Shown here piece after piece: positions 24,573 to 27,200 of a stretch of 27,200 bases of DNA. The notes under the pieces were generated by a model. It worked only from the letters and a program-made list of their open reading frames with translations. It was not told the origin of the DNA and ran no database searches. Position 1 is the first letter of the stretch. Every line of letters starts with the position of its first letter. The translations under genes were made by a program, and so were the position numbers. The stretch spans positions 1-27,200 of the forward strand of contig CAZDYI010000118.1 of NCBI GenBank assembly GCA_964509765.1. The letters run 5' to 3'. The stretch is from CAZDYI01 sp964509765. GTDB lineage: Bacteria; Pseudomonadota; Gammaproteobacteria; Tethybacterales; Tethybacteraceae.

Positions 24573-24660
24573 GGAAGGATGGCAGAGAGGTCTAATGCGG
24601 CGGGCTTGAACCCCGTTGGTGCGCTAGCACGCCTAGGTTCGAATCCTAGTCCTTCCGCCA
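24573..24660 (+). tRNA. tRNA-Ser(TGA)
   Basis: 88 nt with the long variable arm (GTGC/GCAC) of serine tRNAs. Acceptor GGAAGGA/TCCTTCC, anticodon loop CTTGAAC, T-loop TTCGAAT, G73, CCA. Confidence 0.95.
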
Positions 24661-24665
24661 GTTAC

Positions 24666-24751
<86 letters not shown>

Positions 24752-24752
24752 G

Positions 24753-24837
24753 GGCCAAGTGATGAAACTGGTAGACAATGCGGTCTCAGAAACCGTTGCC
24801 TTCGGGCGTGTGGGTTCGAGTCCCACCTTGGCCTCCA
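24753..24837 (+). tRNA. tRNA-Leu(CAG), discriminator T
   Basis: 85 nt with a long variable arm (GCC TTCG GGC). Acceptor GGCCAAG/CTTGGCC, anticodon loop CTCAGAA, T-loop TTCGAGT, CCA encoded. Position 73 is T, while bacterial leucine tRNAs normally carry A73, a main LeuRS determinant. It is the only leucine tRNA in the array; one nt separates it from the preceding gene. Confidence 0.9.
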
Positions 24838-24841
24838 TCGC

Positions 24842-24914
24842 CGTGGGGTAGCTCAGTCGGCAGAGCAGCGGACTCATATTCCGCGTGTCGCGGGTTCAAG
24901 CCCCGCCCCCACTA
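24842..24914 (+). tRNA. tRNA with CAT anticodon (elongator Met or Ile2), C1-T72 mismatch
   Basis: 73 nt to the discriminator. Anticodon loop CTCATAT, D-stem GCTC/GAGC, T-loop TTCAAGC. Positions 1 and 72 are C and T and cannot pair, and the tail reads CCG, not CCA. It lacks the three G-C pairs of initiator anticodon stems, so it is not a clear initiator. Whether it is Met or lysidine-modified Ile2 cannot be decided here. Confidence 0.82.
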
Positions 24915-24920
24915 CCGCAT

Positions 24921-24995
24921 GCCGCGCTAGCTCAGATGGCGGAGCAGTTGCCTTGTAAGCTCCAGGACACGGTTCGATTCCGTGGCGCGGCCCCA
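24921..24995 (+). tRNA. tRNA-Thr(TGT), mismatched anticodon stem
   Basis: 75 nt. Acceptor GCCGCGC/GCGCGGC, loop CTTGTAA, T-arm CACGG TTCGATT CCGTG and CCA are sound. The anticodon stem GTTGC/GCTCC has two adjacent mismatches (28-42, 29-41), and the discriminator is C instead of the usual A or T. It may be poorly functional. Confidence 0.85.
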
Positions 24996-24999
24996 AATC

Positions 25000-25076
25000 G
25001 CAAGGGTAGCTCAGTCGGTAGCAGCATGCGCCTTTTAAGCGCCGGGTCGTGGGTTCGATCCCCACCTCTTGCACCA
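25000..25076 (+). tRNA. tRNA-Lys(TTT), extra base in D-arm
   Basis: 77 nt. Acceptor GCAAGGG/CTCTTGC, loop CTTTTAA, T-arm GTGGG TTCGATC CCCAC, A73, CCA. The D-arm reads GCTC..GCAGC, one base more than normal, and pair 27-43 is T-C. Confidence 0.88.
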
Positions 25077-25078
25077 AG

Positions 25079-25154
25079 GCTAGCGTAGCTCAGCAGGTAG
25101 AGCACTCGGCTGAAGACCGAGGTGCCGAAGGTTCGATTCCTTCCGCTAGCGCCA
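25079..25154 (+). tRNA. tRNA-Phe(GAA), discriminator G
   Basis: 76 nt with perfect stems: GCTAGCG/CGCTAGC acceptor, CTCGG/CCGAG anticodon stem, loop CTGAAGA, T-arm GAAGG TTCGATT CCTTC, CCA. G73 replaces the A73 expected by bacterial PheRS. Confidence 0.93.
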
Positions 25155-25159
25155 ATCAC

Positions 25160-25235
25160 TGTGGCGTAGTTCAGTTGGCAGAACGGGCGACTGTTAATCG
25201 CCAAGTCGGAGGTTCGACCCCTCCCGCCACAGCCA
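25160..25235 (+). tRNA. tRNA-Asn(GTT)
   Basis: 76 nt. U1-A72 start (TGTGGCG/CGCCACA) and G73 match bacterial asparagine tRNAs. Loop CTGTTAA, stem GGCGA/TCGCC, T-loop TTCGACC, CCA. Confidence 0.95.
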
Positions 25236-25238
25236 ATC

Positions 25239-25312
25239 GACGGAATGGCAGAGAAGGTATGCGCCGGGTTGCAGCCCCGGTCAGGCCGGAGCGTTACCGG
25301 CTTCCGTCTCCA
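25239..25312 (+). tRNA. tRNA-Cys(GCA) with aberrant T-loop
   Basis: 74 nt. Acceptor GACGGAA/TTCCGTC, D-stem GCA/TGC, anticodon arm CCGGG TTGCAGC CCCGG, T-stem GCCGG/CCGGC, T73 (a cysteine identity base) and CCA are all intact. The T-loop reads AGCGTTA: the near-universal TTC is AGC, and positions 54 and 58 are A and T instead of T and A. Gene finders that need the T-loop box may miss it. Confidence 0.82.
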
Positions 25313-25317
25313 ACTGC

Positions 25318-25394
25318 GGGCCTTTAGCTCATTTGGACAGAGTGCTTGGCTTCGAACCAAGAGGCAGGGGGTTCGAATCCCTCAGGGCCCGCCA
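25318..25394 (+). tRNA. tRNA-Arg(TCG)
   Basis: 77 nt. Acceptor GGGCCTT/AGGGCCC with one wobble, anticodon arm CTTGG CTTCGAA CCAAG, T-loop TTCGAAT, G73, CCA. The TCG anticodon is uncommon in gammaproteobacteria, which normally read CGA with an inosine tRNA. Confidence 0.93.
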
Positions 25395-25398
25395 CCAA

Positions 25399-25475
25399 AG
25401 GGGAGTAGCTCAGTTTGGCAGAGCGGCTGGTTTACACCCAGCGGGTCGGGGGTTCGATTCCCTCATCCCCTACCA
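25399..25475 (+). tRNA. tRNA-Val(TAC), 7-66 mismatch
   Basis: 77 nt. Anticodon arm GCTGG TTTACAC CCAGC, T-loop TTCGATT, A73, CCA. The acceptor stem pairs AGGGGAG with ATCCCCT: pair 1-72 is A-T and pair 7-66 is G-A. Confidence 0.9.
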
Positions 25476-25480
25476 ACCAC

Positions 25481-25557
25481 AGGGGCGTAGCTCATTCGGA
25501 CAGAGCGCCGGCTTGCGGAGCCGGAGGCAGTGGGTTCGAATCCCTCCGTCCCTGCCA
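25481..25557 (+). tRNA. tRNA-Arg(GCG), rare anticodon in bacteria
   Basis: 77 nt. Acceptor AGGGGCG/CGTCCCT, anticodon arm CCGGC TTGCGGA GCCGG (perfect stem), T-loop TTCGAAT, G73, CCA; one T-T mismatch in the T-stem. Bacteria normally read CGU/CGC/CGA with an ACG tRNA edited to inosine by TadA, so GCG is unusual. It would read CGC, a frequent Arg codon in a GC-rich genome. Confidence 0.92.
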
Positions 25558-25558
25558 G

Positions 25559-25645
25559 GGAGAAGTGGCAGAGCGGCCTATTGCACTTCTTTGCTAAAGA
25601 AGCGGGCGAACAGCCCCGGAGGTTCGAATCCTTCCTTCTCCGCCA
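25559..25645 (+). tRNA. tRNA-Ser(GCT)
   Basis: 87 nt with long variable arm. Acceptor GGAGAAG/CTTCTCC, anticodon arm CTTCT TTGCTAA AGAAG, T-loop TTCGAAT, G73, CCA. It follows the preceding tRNA after one nt. Confidence 0.95.
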
Positions 25646-25649
25646 TCCC

Positions 25650-25724
25650 AGGGGCGTAGCTCAACGGAAAGAGCAGCGGGCTTCTACCCCGCGCGTGCGG
25701 GTTCGATTCCTGCCGTCCCTGCCA
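25650..25724 (+). tRNA. tRNA-Arg(TCT)
   Basis: 75 nt. Anticodon arm GCGGG CTTCTAC CCCGC, T-loop TTCGATT, G73, CCA. Its acceptor stem (AGGGGCG/CGTCCCT) is identical to that of tRNA-Arg(GCG). It abuts the next tRNA with no spacer. Confidence 0.95.
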
Positions 25725-25801
25725 GGTAGCGTAGCTCAGTTCGGCAGAGCACGGGGTTGATAACCTCGAGGTCGAAGGTTCAATTCCTTCTGCTACCACC
25801 A
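25725..25801 (+). tRNA. tRNA-Ile(GAT)
   Basis: 77 nt. Acceptor GGTAGCG/TGCTACC, anticodon arm CGGGG TTGATAA CCTCG, T-loop TTCAATT, A73, CCA. It starts on the base after the CCA of tRNA-Arg(TCT). Confidence 0.95.
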
Positions 25802-25802
25802 T

Positions 25803-25877
25803 GCGGGCGTAGCACAGCTGGCAGTGTGCCGGAGTGCCATTCCGGATGCGGGAGTTCGAGTCTCCCCGCCCGCTCCA
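25803..25877 (+). tRNA. tRNA-Gly(GCC)
   Basis: 75 nt. Acceptor GCGGGCG/CGCCCGC, anticodon arm CCGGA GTGCCAT TCCGG, T-arm GGGAG TTCGAGT CTCCC, T73 as usual for glycine, CCA. Confidence 0.95.
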
Positions 25878-25883
25878 CATCAA

Positions 25884-25958
25884 GCGGCTGAAGCTTTGCC
25901 GGCGAAGCGTGAGCCTTCCAAGCTCGGGAACCGAGTTCGACTCTCGGCGGCCGCTCCA
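25884..25958 (+). tRNA. tRNA-Gly(TCC) with swapped 8-14 bases
   Basis: 75 nt. Acceptor GCGGCTG/CGGCCGC, D-stem GCTT/AAGC, anticodon arm TGAGC CTTCCAA GCTCG, T-arm CCGAG TTCGACT CTCGG, T73, CCA. Position 8 is A and position 14 is T, the reverse of the almost universal T8-A14 tertiary pair. Confidence 0.88.
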
Positions 25959-25963
25959 ATACC

Positions 25964-26039
25964 GGGGCTTTCGTCTAGTTGGCCAGGACACCAGCCTTTC
26001 ACGCTGGTAACGCGGGTTCGATCCCCGCAAGCCCTTCCA
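25964..26039 (+). tRNA. tRNA-Glu(TTC), discriminator T
   Basis: 76 nt. Anticodon arm CCAGC CTTTCAC GCTGG, D-stem GTCT/GGAC, T-arm GCGGG TTCGATC CCCGC, CCA. Acceptor GGGGCTT/AAGCCCT has a G1-U72 wobble, and position 73 is T where bacterial Glu tRNAs usually have G. Confidence 0.92.
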
Positions 26040-26040
26040 A

Positions 26041-26115
26041 TCCGGGGTCGTCTAATCGGCAGGACAGCAGGCTTTGAATCTGCATATGGAGGTTCGATCC
26101 CTTCCCCCGGAACAA
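26041..26115 (+). tRNA. tRNA-Gln(TTG), tail CAA
   Basis: Acceptor TCCGGGG/CCCCGGA keeps the U1-A72 pair typical of glutamine tRNAs. Anticodon arm GCAGG CTTTGAA TCTGC, T-loop TTCGATC. Discriminator is A, and the tail is CAA in place of CCA, so repair by CCA-adding enzyme would be needed. Confidence 0.9.
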
Positions 26116-26116
26116 T

Positions 26117-26190
26117 GGGCTGGTAGTTCAGTGGCAGAACAGCGGCTTCCAAACCCGCTTACGGAGGTTCGATTCCTTCCCGGCCTGCAA
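26117..26190 (+). tRNA. tRNA-Trp(CCA), tail CAA
   Basis: Anticodon loop TTCCAAA on a stem GCGGC/CCCGC with a C-C clash at 31-39. Acceptor GGGCTGG/CCGGCCT has G1-U72 and a T-G wobble. T-loop TTCGATT, G73 as expected for Trp, tail CAA. The D-loop is one base short. Confidence 0.87.
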
Positions 26191-26195
26191 GCCCG

Positions 26196-26232
26196 GGCTG
26201 GCAGCTGAGCATCCGGTCCCTCAGCCCCAGCC
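26196..26232 (+). other. Two-part hairpin in the spacer before tRNA-His
   Basis: GGCTGG pairs with CCAGCC. After a small internal loop (CA/C), GCTGAG pairs with CTCAGC around a 10-nt loop. The 12-bp hairpin has no T-tract and no tRNA features. It may be a processing signal or a remnant. Confidence 0.55.
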
Positions 26233-26240
26233 GAAAACGC

Positions 26241-26316
26241 GGTGACCGTAGTTCAGTGGCAGAACTGTCGCTTGTGAAGCGGAAGGTCGTGGGTTCAAGT
26301 CCCATCGGTCACCCCA
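26241..26316 (+). tRNA. tRNA-His(GTG)
   Basis: 76 nt including the extra G at -1, which pairs with C73, the histidine signature. Acceptor GTGACCG/CGGTCAC, loop TTGTGAA, T-loop TTCAAGT, CCA. Pair 27-43 is a G-A mismatch. Confidence 0.94.
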
Positions 26317-26323
26317 GGTCAGC

Positions 26324-26411
26324 GGAGAGATGGCAGAGTGGTCTAATGCGGCTGTCTCGAAAACAGTTTGGGTGCATTCCCGCGGGGGTTCGAATCCCTC
26401 TCTCTCCGCCT
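26324..26411 (+). tRNA. tRNA-Ser(CGA), tail CCT
   Basis: Long variable arm (GGG/CCC), acceptor GGAGAGA/TCTCTCC, anticodon loop CTCGAAA, T-loop TTCGAAT, G73. The tail reads CCT in place of CCA. Acceptor and T-arm copy those of tRNA-Ser(GGA) at 24666, suggesting duplication followed by anticodon and variable-arm change. Last gene of the array. Confidence 0.93.
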
Positions 26412-26443
26412 GTTCCAGAAAGTGTTAGCATGTTGATCGACAC

Positions 26444-26484
26444 GGCCTGCCATGCCTCTGATGCAAGCACACTTGGCGGGTCAG
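26444..26484 (+). repeat. 41-nt hairpin repeat, copy 3 (diverged), followed by a T-tract
   Basis: 33 of 41 positions match copy 1. The outer stem GGCCTGCC/GGCGGGTC is kept through a G-U pair, and the inner pair C10-G26 has become T10-A26. TTTTT follows at 26484-26488, so it may terminate the tRNA array. The upstream flank TAGCATGTT (26426-26434) is shared with copy 1. Confidence 0.75.
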
Positions 26485-26546
26485 TTTTTGGGAGAGTGCA
26501 GCTGTATTCAGTGGACAATCTGCAATATCCCCGTACGGCGAAACAG

Positions 26547-26587
26547 GGACCTCCGTGCCTCTGGTTCAAGCGCACTAGGCTGGTCGT
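26547..26587 (+). repeat. 41-nt hairpin repeat, copy 4 (degenerate)
   Basis: 30 of 41 positions match copy 1, mostly in the core GCCTCTG..TCAAGCGCAC. The outer stem is largely lost, while the inner stem GTGC/GCGC remains pairable. It lies 28 nt from the end of the flanking permease gene and marks the right limit of the island. Confidence 0.6.
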
Positions 26588-26614
26588 TGCATTCAGAGCC
26601 GCTAATTTCCCCGT

Positions 26615-27200
26615 CTATCTGTTTCCCGTTATCCTGACATAAACGGCAGTCACCGCAAGAATGATCATGCCGAACAAGACTATCCTGGCGCCTTCCGGCA
26701 TCTGCATCAGCGTCAACATAGTTTCGAGCACCCTGATGATCAGCGCACCAACGATGGCGCCCGCGAAACTCCCGCGCCCGCCGAAGATCGAGGTTCCTCC
26801 GATGACCGCGGCCGCCACCGACGGCAGCAGCAGCGGGTTTGCGAGGCTCAGCGAGGTTTGCCGGATCATGCCGAGATAGAGCAGGCCCGCCACAGCCGCG
26901 ATCAACCCGGACAGCGCGTACAGCGCAAGATACACATGCCAGGACTTGACCCCCGAAAGCTTGGCCGCCTTCTCGTTGGAGCCGAGCGCGAACAGCAGCC
27001 TGCCGAAGCCGGTAAGCCGCATCAGCCAGAAGACAAACAGCGCGAACGGCACGAACAGAAACAGGCCGTTGGGCATGGACAGCGTGCGCCCCGTTCCCAG
27101 CCAGGCCAGGAAGGCCGGGATCTCGGCGCCGGCGTTGATCACCAGCCGCTGGTACACCTGCAGGCACCCTGTGGCGATCAGGGCGGTTCCGAGCGTCATG
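26615..27200 (-). CDS. RbsC-like sugar ABC transporter permease, partial (N-terminus beyond right edge)
   Basis: At least 194 residues, running off the right edge; the apparent ATG at 27199 is probably internal. The typical cytoplasmic loop LFALGSNEKAAKLSGVKSWHV is followed by helices. The hallmark AAAVIGGTSIFGGRGSFAGA and a C-terminal helix ending in VRITGNR match the RbsC/XylH/YtfT permease family that imports pentoses and other sugars with an ATPase and a periplasmic binder encoded elsewhere. Its high GC matches the chromosome and not the island. Confidence 0.88.
   Translation of the reverse strand, partial: MTLGTALIATGCLQVYQRLVINAGAEIPAFLAWLGTGRTLSMPNGLFLFVPFALFVFWLMRLTGFGRLLFALGSNEKAAKLSGVKSWHVYLALYALSGLIAAVAGLLYLGMIRQTSLSLANPLLLPSVAAAVIGGTSIFGGRGSFAGAIVGALIIRVLETMLTLMQMPEGARIVLFGMIILAVTAVYVRITGNR

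Overview
The window is GC-rich chromosome, probably from a gammaproteobacterium. The argC gene is followed by a DUF6776-like membrane/coiled-coil gene, and rplM-rpsI and a YibN-like membrane rhodanese are present. The ankyrin-repeat protein and many sugar transporters would suit a host-associated or marine lineage, but that is a guess. No rRNA, CRISPR array, transposase or integrase gene was seen.

Region 1 (1-12132, all on the minus strand, read right to left): rplM-rpsI (ribosomal proteins L13 and S9), argC (arginine biosynthesis), a DUF6776-like protein, an RND efflux operon (one periplasmic adaptor and two tandem permeases), a membrane rhodanese, a secreted SH3-like protein and an ankyrin-repeat protein cut by the left edge. 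Many neighbours overlap by 4 nt or lie 2-11 nt apart. A DM13-domain membrane protein (12290-12790, plus strand) is divergent from rplM.

Region 2 (12824-22712): a carbohydrate regulon arranged around a perfect 34-bp dyad (18806-18839). Leftward run a GntR/FadR regulator, RidA, a sugar ABC ATPase, a SelA-fold PLP enzyme resembling DgaE, a glycerol-1-phosphate-dehydrogenase-like enzyme, a class II aldolase and a HAD hydrolase. Rightward run the binding protein, two permeases and a KDPG/KDPGal-type aldolase. One ABC transporter is therefore split over the two arms. The likely chemistry is uptake of a sugar or amino-sugar acid, PLP-dependent ammonia or water elimination with RidA clearing the enamine/imine, and aldol cleavage to pyruvate.

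Region 3 (about 22740-26590): a foreign-looking island. It holds an AT-richer Abi_2-family (AbiD/AbiF-like) HEPN nuclease gene, apparently frameshifted, followed by 25 tRNA genes in about 2.4 kb on one strand. The tRNAs cover 19 amino acids if the CAT tRNA is counted as Met; Tyr and a clear initiator are missing. Many have unusual features: an aberrant T-loop in tRNA-Cys, a swapped 8-14 pair in tRNA-Gly, a rare GCG anticodon in tRNA-Arg, stem mismatches, odd discriminator bases and non-CCA tails. Four copies of a 41-nt hairpin-forming repeat bracket the island, two on the left and two on the right, and they carry one compensatory base-pair change. The combination of RNA-cleaving abortive-infection toxin, nearly complete tRNA set and structured bracketing repeats is the most interesting feature here. 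It may be a mobile defence or translation-rescue module.

Region 4 (26615-27200, minus strand): the C-terminal part of an RbsC-like sugar ABC permease, cut by the right edge.
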